A stretch of DNA of 64,000 nt from Streptomyces sp. NRRL F-525 (GTDB lineage Bacteria > Actinomycetota > Actinomycetes > Streptomycetales > Streptomycetaceae), in NCBI RefSeq assembly GCF_000716605.1, contig NZ_JNXE01000003.1:378187-442186 (forward strand). Reading direction: 5' to 3'. The notes beneath the pieces were generated by a model, which made no database searches, had not been told where the DNA came from, and saw only the letters and a list, made by a program, of their open reading frames with translations. This document shows positions 15,596 through 23,871 of the stretch, piece after piece. How positions within the stretch are numbered: the stretch's first letter is position 1; every line of letters starts with the position of its first letter. The position numbers and the translations under genes are program-made.

Positions 15596-15685
15596 ATAAC
15601 TTAACGTGATGGACGCGCGCCTCAAGAAGCGCGCCGAGAAGCGAACCAAGAACCCAGAGCCCAGACCCCAGAAAGGTCACCCGAC

Positions 15686-16900
15686 ATGAAGGCATTGATC
15701 ATCGGCAGCGGCATAGCCGGACCCTCCGCAGCCATGGCGCTCCAGCAGGCCCGCATCGACGCGGTCGTCTACGAGGCCCACGCCTCCGGTGCCGACGGCG
15801 TCGGTGTCTTCCTGACGCTGGGCTCCAACGGCATCGACGCCCTGCGCGTCATCGGCGCCGACGCCCCGGCAGTCGCCGCCGGCTTCCCCACCCCGGCGAT
15901 CGACATGGTCTCCACCACCGGCAAGGCACTCGGCACGGTCCGCACCAGTCGCCCGGACGGGGACATCACCAGCCGCACCCTCAAGCGCGCCGACCTCTAC
16001 CGCGCCGTACGCGACGAGGCGTTGCGCCGTGGCATCCGCATCGAGCAGGGCAAGCGCCTGGTCGACGCGCAGGACACCGAAGACGGTGTGCGCGCGGTCT
16101 TCGCCGACGGCGGCGAGGAGTTCGGCGATCTGCTGATCGGCTGCGACGGGCTGCACTCGACGGTCCGCAAGCTCATCGACCCCGCGGCCGCCGCCCCCGC
16201 GTACTCGGGCCTCATCGGGCTCGGCGGCTACACGCGCGGGGTGCCGGTCGACTCCCAAGTGGGCAGCTACCGCATGGTGTTCGGCAAGCGCGCCTTCTTC
16301 GGCTACGTCCCCGCCCCCGACGGCGAGGTCTGGTGGTTCGCCAACCTCCCGCACCGGGACGAGCCGGCCCGAGGCGAGCTCGAAGACGTCGGCGCCGAAC
16401 AGTGGCGGAGCCGGCTCGTCGAACTCTTCGCCGAAGACACGGGCCCCGCCGCCCAGTTGATCCGCGCGAGCCAGGAGATCACGTCGGCCGGCCCCATGCA
16501 CGCCATGGTGGACCTCCCGGCCTGGCACCGCGGCCGGATGATCGTCATCGGCGACGCCGCACACGCCCCCTCGCCCACCTCCGGACAGGGCGCCTCCCTG
16601 TCCGTCGAGGACGCCGTGGAACTGGCCAGGGCACTGCGCGATCTGCCCACGATCGAGGGCGCCTTCACCGCGTACGACGCGCTGTGCCGCCCCCGCGTCG
16701 AGCGAATCGTGAAGCAGGCCGCCCGCGTCAACAACAACAAGGCCGCGGGCCCGGTCGGACGAGTCCTCCGCGACCTGGTGATGCCGGTGCTCCTGCCCCG
16801 GCTGGCGAACGGCGAGCAGTCACGGCGGACGTACGGCCACCACATCGACTGGGCCGCTCCGATGGCAGCGGCCGAGGGCGTCGGAACAGCCCGGAACTGA
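15686..16900 (+). CDS. FAD-dependent aromatic monooxygenase (PHBH type)
   Basis: This 404-residue class A flavoprotein monooxygenase shows all three signature motifs. GSGIAGPSAAMAL near the start binds the ADP part of FAD, GCDGLHSTVRK (about 152-162) is the DG motif, and IGDAAHAPSPTSGQGAS (about 287-303) is the GD motif. Such enzymes hydroxylate phenols, antibiotics or polyketides using NAD(P)H and O2. The substrate is unknown. GAAAGG precedes ATG 15686 at suitable spacing. The MarR gene upstream suggests induction by substrate. No membrane anchor is present. Confidence 0.9.
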   Translation: MKALIIGSGIAGPSAAMALQQARIDAVVYEAHASGADGVGVFLTLGSNGIDALRVIGADAPAVAAGFPTPAIDMVSTTGKALGTVRTSRPDGDITSRTLKRADLYRAVRDEALRRGIRIEQGKRLVDAQDTEDGVRAVFADGGEEFGDLLIGCDGLHSTVRKLIDPAAAAPAYSGLIGLGGYTRGVPVDSQVGSYRMVFGKRAFFGYVPAPDGEVWWFANLPHRDEPARGELEDVGAEQWRSRLVELFAEDTGPAAQLIRASQEITSAGPMHAMVDLPAWHRGRMIVIGDAAHAPSPTSGQGASLSVEDAVELARALRDLPTIEGAFTAYDALCRPRVERIVKQAARVNNNKAAGPVGRVLRDLVMPVLLPRLANGEQSRRTYGHHIDWAAPMAAAEGVGTARN

Positions 16901-16908
16901 TCACGCGC

Positions 16909-18165
16909 CTACGGCACCCCCGCCTCGAACAGCACATACCCGGCGTACGACCCCGACGCGACCGCCGTGATCCCCAACAGCAGGCACAGCATGGGCAGTT
17001 GGAGGGTGCGGAGTCTGACGGCCAGCGGGATGAAGAGGGGGAAGCACGGGAGGAGATAGCGGGAGACGTTGCCGAAGATCTGCTGACTGCCCAGGACCAG
17101 GGCGAGGGTGAGCAGGGTGTAGACGATCAGGACGACCGGCGGGCGCAGGCGGATCAGGAGGGGGATCAGGAGTGCGGCCAGCAGGACGGTGAGCGCGGCG
17201 ATGGTGTCTTCGAAGGGGAACGCGAACAGGTAGTCGAAGCGGCCGACCGCCATGGAGCTGAAGACGTCGGCGGTCTGCTTGCCGTAGTCGAAGGTGTGTC
17301 CCCAGGCGCCCTTCTGGAGCGCGAAGTAGCCGGCCAGGTTGCCCATGCGGTTGCCGACCCAGAGGAGGTAGCCGGTCAGGCCGAGCGGCGCGATCGCCAT
17401 CGCGGTCCATGGGCCCGCGAGGTTCTCCCGGCGGCGGTGGAGTGTCTGGAGCGCGGCGACGATCAGGGCGGCGATGAGGGCGACGGCCGTGGGGCGGTTG
17501 AGACCAGCGGCGAAAGTGAGGACGCCCGCGGTGAGCCAGCGGTCGGTCATGACGGCGTGGCAGGCCCAGACGGCGAGGGCGATGTAGAGGGACTCCGAGT
17601 ACGCCGACCACTCCATGCCGGAGCCGGGCCAGACGGCCCACAGCCCGGCGGCGGCCAGTCCCGCCCGCCGCCCGCCGAACCGGGCCGTGACGGCGTAGAT
17701 GCCGAGCGCCGCGGCGAACGACGCGACGACCGAGACCAGCATCCCGGAGCCGTACAGACCCAGGCCCGTGACGTCGGAGACGAGTCGCATCGTCGCCGGG
17801 TAGAGCGGGAAGAAGGCCGCCGAGTTGCCTTCGAGGGTGATCAGGCCGGTGGCGCCGGGGACTTGGACGAGCGCCGGGTGGTAGCCGTGGGCGGCGATCT
17901 GCTGGTACCACCAGCCGTCCCACGTGGCGAGTACGTCCCAGACGTGGGCGCCGCCGCCGAAGCGCGGGTTCCTCGTCCGGAAGCCGCCGTCGGAGTCGAG
18001 CAGGTACATGAACACGGAGAAGCCGATGAGCTTCAGCACGCCGTACATCGCGAGCACCGGGCCGTAGTGGCGGGCCGTCCGGCGCAGAAACGCACCAACG
18101 TCCCGGTGAGGCAGACCAGTTGCGGGCCGGGCGACGGGCGGGGTCAACGTCGTTGTGTCGCTCAT
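16909..18165 (-). CDS. PIG-V-like mannosyltransferase-type integral membrane protein
   Basis: This 418-residue protein has about ten membrane helices, WDGWWYQQIAAHGYHP in the first large external loop and NSAAFFPLYPATMR, as in GPI mannosyltransferase PIG-V and related GT-C enzymes. Such bacterial proteins use polyprenyl-phosphate sugars to glycosylate lipids or proteins on the outer membrane face. ATG 18165 overlaps the TGA of the preceding glycosyltransferase (ATGA), so the two are translationally coupled. The acceptor is unknown. The paired GT2-GtrA enzyme probably supplies its lipid-linked sugar. Confidence 0.82.
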   Translation of the reverse strand: MSDTTTLTPPVARPATGLPHRDVGAFLRRTARHYGPVLAMYGVLKLIGFSVFMYLLDSDGGFRTRNPRFGGGAHVWDVLATWDGWWYQQIAAHGYHPALVQVPGATGLITLEGNSAAFFPLYPATMRLVSDVTGLGLYGSGMLVSVVASFAAALGIYAVTARFGGRRAGLAAAGLWAVWPGSGMEWSAYSESLYIALAVWACHAVMTDRWLTAGVLTFAAGLNRPTAVALIAALIVAALQTLHRRRENLAGPWTAMAIAPLGLTGYLLWVGNRMGNLAGYFALQKGAWGHTFDYGKQTADVFSSMAVGRFDYLFAFPFEDTIAALTVLLAALLIPLLIRLRPPVVLIVYTLLTLALVLGSQQIFGNVSRYLLPCFPLFIPLAVRLRTLQLPMLCLLLGITAVASGSYAGYVLFEAGVP

Positions 18166-19409
18166 ATCGCCGTCTCCTCCGCCGCACCGCGACGCCCGGC
18201 CGGAAACACCCAGGCCCGGAAGAGCAGGAACCGTACGAGAGTCGCGGCCAGGTTGGCGGCCACCAGCACGCCAACCTCCGTGGTGCGCGCGGGTGTTGGG
18301 GTCGTGCGGTGCAGGAGGGCCAGGGAGCCGCTGGTGAGGGCGAGGCCGACGGTGAAGACCAGGAGGCCCTGGGCCTGGTGGCGGAGGGCGCCGACCCGGC
18401 CTCGTAGTCCGAAGGTCAGGCGGCGGTTCGCGGCGGTGTTGGCGAGGGCGCAGAGCAGCAACGCCAGCGCGTTGGCGGCCTGTCCGCCCGTCGCCGGGCG
18501 CAACGCGACGTACAGCAGGACGTATCCGACCGAACTCACCGCTCCTACGGCGGCGAAGCGCAGGAGTTGGGCGGCCAGCCCGGCCGAGTGCGAGCCGTCG
18601 GCGGCGGCCCGGCGCAGGCCCGCCGTCGGGAGCGTGCCGCGCCCCAACTCCCGTCCTATGCGGGCGATTCCGCGCAGGTCGGCGAGTGCGGTGGAGAGGA
18701 TGTCGACCCGGCTGTCGGGGTCGTCCACCCAGTCGACCGGTACTTCGTGGATACGCAGTCCGGCCCGCTCGGCGATCACCAGCAACTCGGTGTCGAAGAA
18801 CCACCCCGAGTCCTTCACCAGGGGCAGCAGCCGCTCGGCGACATCACGCCGTACCGCCTTGAAACCGCACTGCGCGTCGGAGAAGCCGACGGCGAGGGTG
18901 GACCTCAACAGGGCGTTGTAGCAACGGGAGATGGCCTCCCGCTTGGGGCCGCGCACCACCCGGGAGCCCCGGGCCAGCCGGGTGCCGATCGCGAGGTCGG
19001 AGTGGCCGGAGATCAGCGGGGCGACCAGCGGGAGGAGCGCCGCGAGGTCGGTCGACAGGTCGACGTCGACGTAGGCGAGCACGGGTGCCCGTGACGCCGA
19101 CCAGGCCGTGTGCAGGGCCCGGCCCCGGCCCTTCTCGGCCAGCCGTAGCCACTCCAACTCAGGTAGCTCGGAAGCCAGTTGGGCCGCTATGCGTGGGGTC
19201 TCGTCCGTGCTGGCGTTGTCCGCGATCGTGATGCGGAACGGGTACGGGAACGTCTCCGACAGGTGCGCGTGCAGCCGTCGTACGCTCGGTTCGAGGTCCT
19301 TCTCCTCGTTGAACACGGGGACGACCACGTCGAGGACCGGCTCGCTGTGGTGTGCCGACACCGGTGTGCGGAGCGGTAGTTGACCCATCCGACTCATCAG
19401 CTTTGTCAC
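18162..19409 (-). CDS. GT2 dolichyl-phosphate-sugar synthase fused to a GtrA membrane domain
   Basis: This 415-residue bifunctional protein has an N-terminal GT2 domain (about 25-245) with VVVPVFNEEKDLEPSV, ADNASTDET and the metal-binding YVDVDLSTD. A GtrA-like domain of four membrane helices follows (about 280-405: LLRFAAVGAVSSVGYVLLY, NRRLTFGLRG and others). The GT2 part transfers a sugar from a nucleotide donor to polyprenyl phosphate, and GtrA is thought to help flip the product. It is upstream of and overlapping the PIG-V-like gene by 4 bases. ATG 19409 is used; a nearby ATG would shorten it by 4-7 residues. Confidence 0.88.
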   Translation of the reverse strand: MTKLMSRMGQLPLRTPVSAHHSEPVLDVVVPVFNEEKDLEPSVRRLHAHLSETFPYPFRITIADNASTDETPRIAAQLASELPELEWLRLAEKGRGRALHTAWSASRAPVLAYVDVDLSTDLAALLPLVAPLISGHSDLAIGTRLARGSRVVRGPKREAISRCYNALLRSTLAVGFSDAQCGFKAVRRDVAERLLPLVKDSGWFFDTELLVIAERAGLRIHEVPVDWVDDPDSRVDILSTALADLRGIARIGRELGRGTLPTAGLRRAAADGSHSAGLAAQLLRFAAVGAVSSVGYVLLYVALRPATGGQAANALALLLCALANTAANRRLTFGLRGRVGALRHQAQGLLVFTVGLALTSGSLALLHRTTPTPARTTEVGVLVAANLAATLVRFLLFRAWVFPAGRRGAAEETAI

Positions 19410-19508
19410 GTTTCGTCCAGGTATGGTCGCTGCCGCAGGGCATGCCGGTATCGCCTGTCGGCGGTACTGCGGTCAGGGCTTACGGGTGGGGGTGGTCGGC
19501 CGGCCGGG

Positions 19509-20093
19509 TTATCCGGTGCCCGTCGCGCCCATGGACGCGGAGGTCTCCGTCGCCGGTGATGTCGTGGTCGTACTCGTCGAACTCGTCGAAGTGCCGTGCA
19601 CCGTCGACGAGTTGGCCGTCCCCGTGCTCGAAGGCGGCGGGGCCGTGTCGGTCGAGGGCGGGCCCGAGGACGAGGTCGCCGAACCTCCGGTCGGGGTCGT
19701 GCTGGGTGAGGTGGGTGCCTCGGTGGTGCGGGTGGGTGTGGGGCTGGTGGTCCCGCTCGGGGTCGTGTCCGGTGTCAGGCTCGGGGTGGGCCCCGGGAGC
19801 GTCGGGCTCAGGGCGGGCCGGGGCAGCGGGGCCTGCGGCCTGTTGTCCACCTGGTCGTGGGGCAGCAGGAAGAAGCCGAGGCCGATTCCGGCGACGGCCA
19901 GGGCGGAGCCGACCGCCTTCTGGGCCACGCGGACCCGGCGCCTGGCCCGGACGCCGGAGCGGAGCCGGGTCCGGTGCCTGGGCTCGAAGGGGGCCGGTTC
20001 CTGGGTGTCGCGCATCATCCGCGCGAGCTCCCGCTCGAAACGGTCGTAGCGCTCGGGGTGATCGTGGCGGTCGTAGTGATCGTGGTGGTCCAT
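19509..20093 (-). CDS. single-pass membrane protein, probable anti-sigma-like partner
   Basis: This 194-residue protein has a cytoplasmic N-terminus of about 57 residues starting with an Asp/His-rich run (DHHDHYDRHDHPERYD), one membrane helix (about 58-77) and a long extracytoplasmic Thr/Ser/Pro tail that is low complexity. It starts 14 bases after the ECF sigma gene behind GAGGAGGGGG, so the two are co-transcribed. Position and topology fit an anti-sigma or sigma-accessory protein, but no ZAS zinc motif is present. The His/Asp run could bind metal. The function is inference from context. Confidence 0.7.
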   Translation of the reverse strand: MDHHDHYDRHDHPERYDRFERELARMMRDTQEPAPFEPRHRTRLRSGVRARRRVRVAQKAVGSALAVAGIGLGFFLLPHDQVDNRPQAPLPRPALSPTLPGPTPSLTPDTTPSGTTSPTPTRTTEAPTSPSTTPTGGSATSSSGPPSTDTAPPPSSTGTANSSTVHGTSTSSTSTTTTSPATETSASMGATGTG

Positions 20094-20106
20094 CAACTCC
20101 CCCTCC

Positions 20107-20613
20107 TCATCCCACCGGTTCGATGACATCGCCGAGGATCCGGCGCAGCCGCGCCACGCCCCGTGACGCATGGGACCGGGCGGTGCCGACCGGACACCCC
20201 AGCACTTCGGCGACCTGCCGGTCCGGCAGGTCCTGGTAGTAGCGCAGGACCACGGCGGCCCGTTGCGCGGGCGGCAGTTGGGCCAGCGCCGCCTCCAGCC
20301 GCGAGCGCTCCGCCACCACGGCGGACACGTCCCCGGTCTCGGCGCGGTCGGGCAGCTGCTCGACCGGGCGCTCACCCCACCAGCGCCGCCGCGCCGAACG
20401 GGCCGCCGCCCGCGCCAGGATCTTGCGGACGTACGGCTCCGGTGCCTCCTCCGCGATTCTCGGCCAGGCGAACCAGAGCTTGACCATGGCCTCCTGGAGC
20501 AGGTCCTCGGCGCGGTGCCGATCGCCTCCCACGAGCAGACAGGCCAGATGGAACAACGCCGACCAGCGCGCTGCCACGAACCCGTCGAACCCGTCGGCCC
20601 GACTCTGTTCCAT
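20107..20613 (-). CDS. ECF RNA polymerase sigma factor, SigE family
   Basis: This 168-residue sigma factor has region 2 (LFHLACLLVGGDRHRAEDLL then VKLWFAWPRI) and region 4 (LPPAQRAAVVLRYYQDLP with an HTH at QVAEVLGCPVGTARSHASRG). The MEQSRADGFDGFVAARWSAL start is typical of the actinobacterial SigE-family ECFs of about 165-180 residues. ATG 20613 is used. The gene is followed by a single-TM protein and lies divergent from a lipoprotein gene, both possible members of its regulon. Confidence 0.88.
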   Translation of the reverse strand: MEQSRADGFDGFVAARWSALFHLACLLVGGDRHRAEDLLQEAMVKLWFAWPRIAEEAPEPYVRKILARAAARSARRRWWGERPVEQLPDRAETGDVSAVVAERSRLEAALAQLPPAQRAAVVLRYYQDLPDRQVAEVLGCPVGTARSHASRGVARLRRILGDVIEPVG

Positions 20614-20788
20614 CCGTACCGTCCACCGTCCCCGTTTCGGGCAAGCCCCTTACACAGAGAGAAAGGCCGTGGACCCCGTACCGCGCTGCACTTCGGGGCT
20701 GTGATCCGGGTTACATCGTTCCGGGGTGCGGGTGGTCAAGAGTCCGTCATGTGCGTTCCCGGCTGAGAGGGGCGGGGTCGGCGGACGT

Positions 20789-21382
20789 ATGGGGAGGGCG
20801 AGCAGGCAGTACGCACGATCCCCGACGAAGGGCACCTCCTTGATCCCGCGACGCATTGTCCTGAGCCTCGTCGCAGGCCTCGCCTCCACGCTGCTGCTGG
20901 GGGCGTGCGGTTCCTCGGACAGCGCCGGTTCCGGCGGCACGGCCACGGTGGCCCCGGCCGCGTCGGCTCCCACGGCCACGGCGACGGCCGCCTCGACACC
21001 GGCCGCCGGCGCCACGACCACGGCGTACACCGTGACGGCCAAGGCGGTCGACGGTGTGGGCACCGTGGTCACCGACCCGAACGGAATGACCCTCTACCGC
21101 TACGACAAGGACGAGCCGAACCCGTCCAAGTGGACCTGCTCCGGAGCGTGCGTGAAGACGTGGATACCGGTGATCGTGCCGGAATCCGTGCAGACCTCGG
21201 GAGTCGAGAAGAGCCTCCTCGGCACGGTCCACCGCGACGGTCAGCCGCAACTCACCCTCGCCGGTTGGCCGTTGTACCGGTACGTCGGCGACACGGCGGC
21301 CGGACAGGCGAACGGCCAGGGCAAGGACGGCGAGTGGTACGCCGTCGCCCCGTCCGGACAGAAAACCGCTGCGACGGGCTGA
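20789..21382 (+). CDS. lipoprotein with Yx(FWY)xxD motif
   Basis: The lipobox LLLGAC follows a hydrophobic stretch, so the protein is lipidated and anchored outside the membrane. After a Thr/Ala linker come two related motifs: TLYRYDKDEPNPSKWTCSG with CVKTW, and PLYRYVGDTAAGQANGQG with GEWYAV. These define the COG4315 secreted repeat family, whose role is unknown. The frame has ATG 20789 (197 residues) and TTG 20840 (180 residues); the latter gives a more normal signal peptide. It lies divergent from the ECF sigma gene and ends 3 bases before the convergent aldolase gene. Confidence 0.85.
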   Translation: MGRASRQYARSPTKGTSLIPRRIVLSLVAGLASTLLLGACGSSDSAGSGGTATVAPAASAPTATATAASTPAAGATTTAYTVTAKAVDGVGTVVTDPNGMTLYRYDKDEPNPSKWTCSGACVKTWIPVIVPESVQTSGVEKSLLGTVHRDGQPQLTLAGWPLYRYVGDTAAGQANGQGKDGEWYAVAPSGQKTAATG

Positions 21383-21385
21383 CCC

Positions 21386-22150
21386 TCAGTCCTTGTAGTC
21401 GGGGGCGATCCGCTCCACGAGCCGCAGCAGTGCCGCCCACGCGAACTCGTACGCCTTGTCGTCCTGGAGGTCCGAACTGTCGTCCTCGCCGGTGAGTTGA
21501 CGGGCCGTCAATTCGCAGACCTCGGGGCCGGGGACGACCAGCGGGGTGCCCGCCGCCGTAGCCGCGGTCTGGATCTCGCAGGCCTTGTCCAGGTAGTACA
21601 TGCGCAGAAACGCCTGCGCGGGGCTCTCCCCTACGGTGAGCAGGCCGTGGTTGCGCAGGATCATCGCGGGGTGGCAGCCCAAGTCGGCGACCAGGCGCCG
21701 CTGTTCGGCGAGGTTGAGGGCGACGCCCTCGTAGTCGTGGTAGCCGAGCCTGCCGTAGAACTCCATGGAGATCTGGTTGAGCGGGAGCAGGCCGTGTTCC
21801 TGGGCGGCGACCGCGCAGCCGGCCCTGGTGTGGGTGTGCAGGACGCAGTGGGCGTCGGGGCGGGCCGCGTGGACGGCGCTGTGGATGACAAACCCGGCCG
21901 GGTTGACCGGGTGTTGGGAGTCCTCGACCGCGTGGCCGGACAGGTCGATCTTGACGAGGTTCGACGCGGTGATCTCCTCGAAGAGCAGGCCGTAGGGGTT
22001 GATCAGGAAGTGGTGTTCGGGGCCCGGAAGGCGGACCGAGATGTGCGTGAAGATCAGGTCGGTCATCCGGAAGTGCGCCACGAGCCGGTAGACCGCGGCG
22101 AGTTCGCGGCGCAGCCGGAGTTCTTCCGTGGAGACAGTGGTGGCGTACAT
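21386..22150 (-). CDS. class II aldolase/adducin family protein
   Basis: This 254-residue cytoplasmic protein has the zinc-site signature HTHTRAGCAVAAQ and a further histidine in ILRNHGLLTVGE. FTHISVRLPG and INPYGLLFEEI are the substrate-loop regions of the family. Members cleave or decarboxylate sugar phosphates and sugar acids (for example fuculose-1-phosphate aldolase). It is downstream of a sodium/solute symporter gene and close to a PucR regulator gene, so it probably acts on the imported compound. The specific substrate is not deducible. Confidence 0.85.
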   Translation of the reverse strand: MYATTVSTEELRLRRELAAVYRLVAHFRMTDLIFTHISVRLPGPEHHFLINPYGLLFEEITASNLVKIDLSGHAVEDSQHPVNPAGFVIHSAVHAARPDAHCVLHTHTRAGCAVAAQEHGLLPLNQISMEFYGRLGYHDYEGVALNLAEQRRLVADLGCHPAMILRNHGLLTVGESPAQAFLRMYYLDKACEIQTAATAAGTPLVVPGPEVCELTARQLTGEDDSSDLQDDKAYEFAWAALLRLVERIAPDYKD

Positions 22151-22176
22151 GAGGACCTTTCGATGAGCTACGGCAC

Positions 22177-22202
22177 GTGCGGGTGCGGGTGGGAACTTCC
22201 GG
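22177..22202. repeat. dispersed 26-bp repeat, copy 1
   Basis: GTGCGGGTGCGG then GTGGGAACTTCCGG; it matches 40641-40666 at 24 of 26 positions in the same orientation. It lies in the spacer between symporter and aldolase genes. Confidence 0.6.
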
Positions 22203-22211
22203 AACAGCGGG

Positions 22212-23663
22212 TCAGACCACGCTCAACTCCGGTGCGGTGATGGCCTGTTCGCCTGCCAGGCGGCGGTGCCAGGCCTCGACCACGGCTTCCTCCGTCGGCT
22301 TGGTGAGGAGGCTGACGGCGACGTAGGCGACCAGGCCGGCCAACAGGCCGTAGTAGATGGGCTCGTTGGCGAGGAGGCCGTCGGTCACCATGAGGACGAT
22401 GACCGTGGTGCCGCCCGCGATCATCGAGGCCATGGCGCCGGGGAGGTTGCCGCGCTTCCAGACGAGGCCGCCGAGGATGGGCACCAACAGGCCGCCGACG
22501 AGCAGGTTGTAGGCGACGGTGAGGGCTTCGATGACGTCGCCGAGGGCGCAGGCGATGCCCATCGCCGCCACGCCGAGGACGACGATCGCGAGCCGGTTGG
22601 AGGCGATCTCGTCGTCCTGCGGACCCGTGGCCGTACGGCGGCGCAGGCGGGCCCAGATGTCGTTGTCGGCGACCGTCGCCGAGGCGATCAGCGCGCCGCT
22701 CGCCGTGGACATCATCGCGGAGAGCGCGGCGGCCAGGACCAGGCCCCGGACGCCGGTGGGCAGGGCGTGCCGGACGATCGTCGCGAACGCGTCGTCGGCG
22801 CTGGCCAGTTGGGGGTAGAGGGACTTGGTGGCCATGCCGATGACGGCGCCTGCCAGGGCGTAGACCAGGCAGTAGACGCCGGCGACCGTGCCGCCCCAGG
22901 ACGCGACTTTGTCGGAGCGGGCGGTGAACACCCGCTGCCATATGTCCTGTCCAATGAGCATGCCGAAGGTGTAGATCAGCACGAAGGTGACGATGGTCTG
23001 GCCGCCGATGGAGGTCGGGGAGAAGTAGCCGTCCGGGAGTCTGTCCGCCATCTCGGCGAAGCCGCCCGCCCGGACCACGGCGATGGGCAGCAGCAGGACG
23101 AGCACGCCGAGGCTCTTGACCACGAACTGCACCATGTCGGTGAGGGTGATGGACCACATGCCGCCGAGCGCCGAGTAGCCGACGACGATCGTGCCGCCGA
23201 TGACGATCGCGACCCAGCGCGGGACGTCGAAGAGGACGTCGAAGACACTGGCGTACGCGATCGTCGAGGTCACCACCAGCATCAGCGTGTAGATCCACAT
23301 CACCACGCCGGAGATCACGGCGGCGGTGTCGCCGTAGCGCAGGGAGAGCATCTCGGCGACGGTGTAGACCTTGAGGCGGGCGATGCGGGCCGAGAAGAAG
23401 ACCGACAGGGCCAGCAGTCCGAGGCCGATCGCGAAGACCATGGCGGCGCCGGAGATGCCGTAGGTGTAGCCCAGGCGTACGCCGCCGATGGTGGAGGCGC
23501 CGCCGAGGACGACGGCGGCCATCGTGCCGGTGTACATGAGCGGGCCGAGGCGTCGGCCGGCGACCAGGAAGTCGCTCTTGGACGCGGCGCGTTTCTTGCC
23601 CCACCAGCCCACGCCGATGATGCCCAGCAGGTATGCGGCCATGACGAAGTAGTCGACGGTCAT
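22212..23663 (-). CDS. sodium:solute symporter (SSS family)
   Basis: This 483-residue integral membrane protein has about 13 helices. The N-terminal YFVMAAYLLGIIGVGWWGKK, GRRLGPLMYTGTMAAVVLGG and GYSALGGMWSITLTDMVQF are conserved in the LeuT-fold SSS transporters, which couple Na+ entry to uptake of sugars, amino acids, urea or carboxylates. ATG 23663 is standard with GGAGGACT behind it. The aldolase gene follows 61 bases downstream. The PucR gene is divergent 208 bases upstream. Together they look like an uptake and catabolism cassette. Confidence 0.88.
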   Translation of the reverse strand: MTVDYFVMAAYLLGIIGVGWWGKKRAASKSDFLVAGRRLGPLMYTGTMAAVVLGGASTIGGVRLGYTYGISGAAMVFAIGLGLLALSVFFSARIARLKVYTVAEMLSLRYGDTAAVISGVVMWIYTLMLVVTSTIAYASVFDVLFDVPRWVAIVIGGTIVVGYSALGGMWSITLTDMVQFVVKSLGVLVLLLPIAVVRAGGFAEMADRLPDGYFSPTSIGGQTIVTFVLIYTFGMLIGQDIWQRVFTARSDKVASWGGTVAGVYCLVYALAGAVIGMATKSLYPQLASADDAFATIVRHALPTGVRGLVLAAALSAMMSTASGALIASATVADNDIWARLRRRTATGPQDDEIASNRLAIVVLGVAAMGIACALGDVIEALTVAYNLLVGGLLVPILGGLVWKRGNLPGAMASMIAGGTTVIVLMVTDGLLANEPIYYGLLAGLVAYVAVSLLTKPTEEAVVEAWHRRLAGEQAITAPELSVV

Positions 23664-23871
23664 CGGAGTCCTCCGGAAGCGGAATGAGCGGAGAGTTCGG
23701 AGAGAGTCGGCGACCGGGTGCGGGCCGGGCCGGGACAGTGCCCTGCGGGTGGCATGACGATATCGGCGCACGCGCTGGCGTCGCAGTGGCGGAATGGTCC
23801 AATGTGGAGGCGCCTGTTGGATGAATCCGGCAGTCGCCCGTGATGCCCCCGCCCGGGAGGATGTCCCCCTC

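Noticed and set aside
16333..18921. 862-residue plus-strand open frame opposite the two glycosyltransferase genes
   Set aside because: It is Arg/Gly/Glu-rich without domains and runs antisense to two genes with clear motifs and coupled translation; this is the usual high-GC shadow frame.
22266..23687. 473-residue plus-strand open frame opposite the symporter gene
   Set aside because: The composition is Asp/Gly/His-rich and lacks recognisable structure; the minus-strand SSS transporter is clear.
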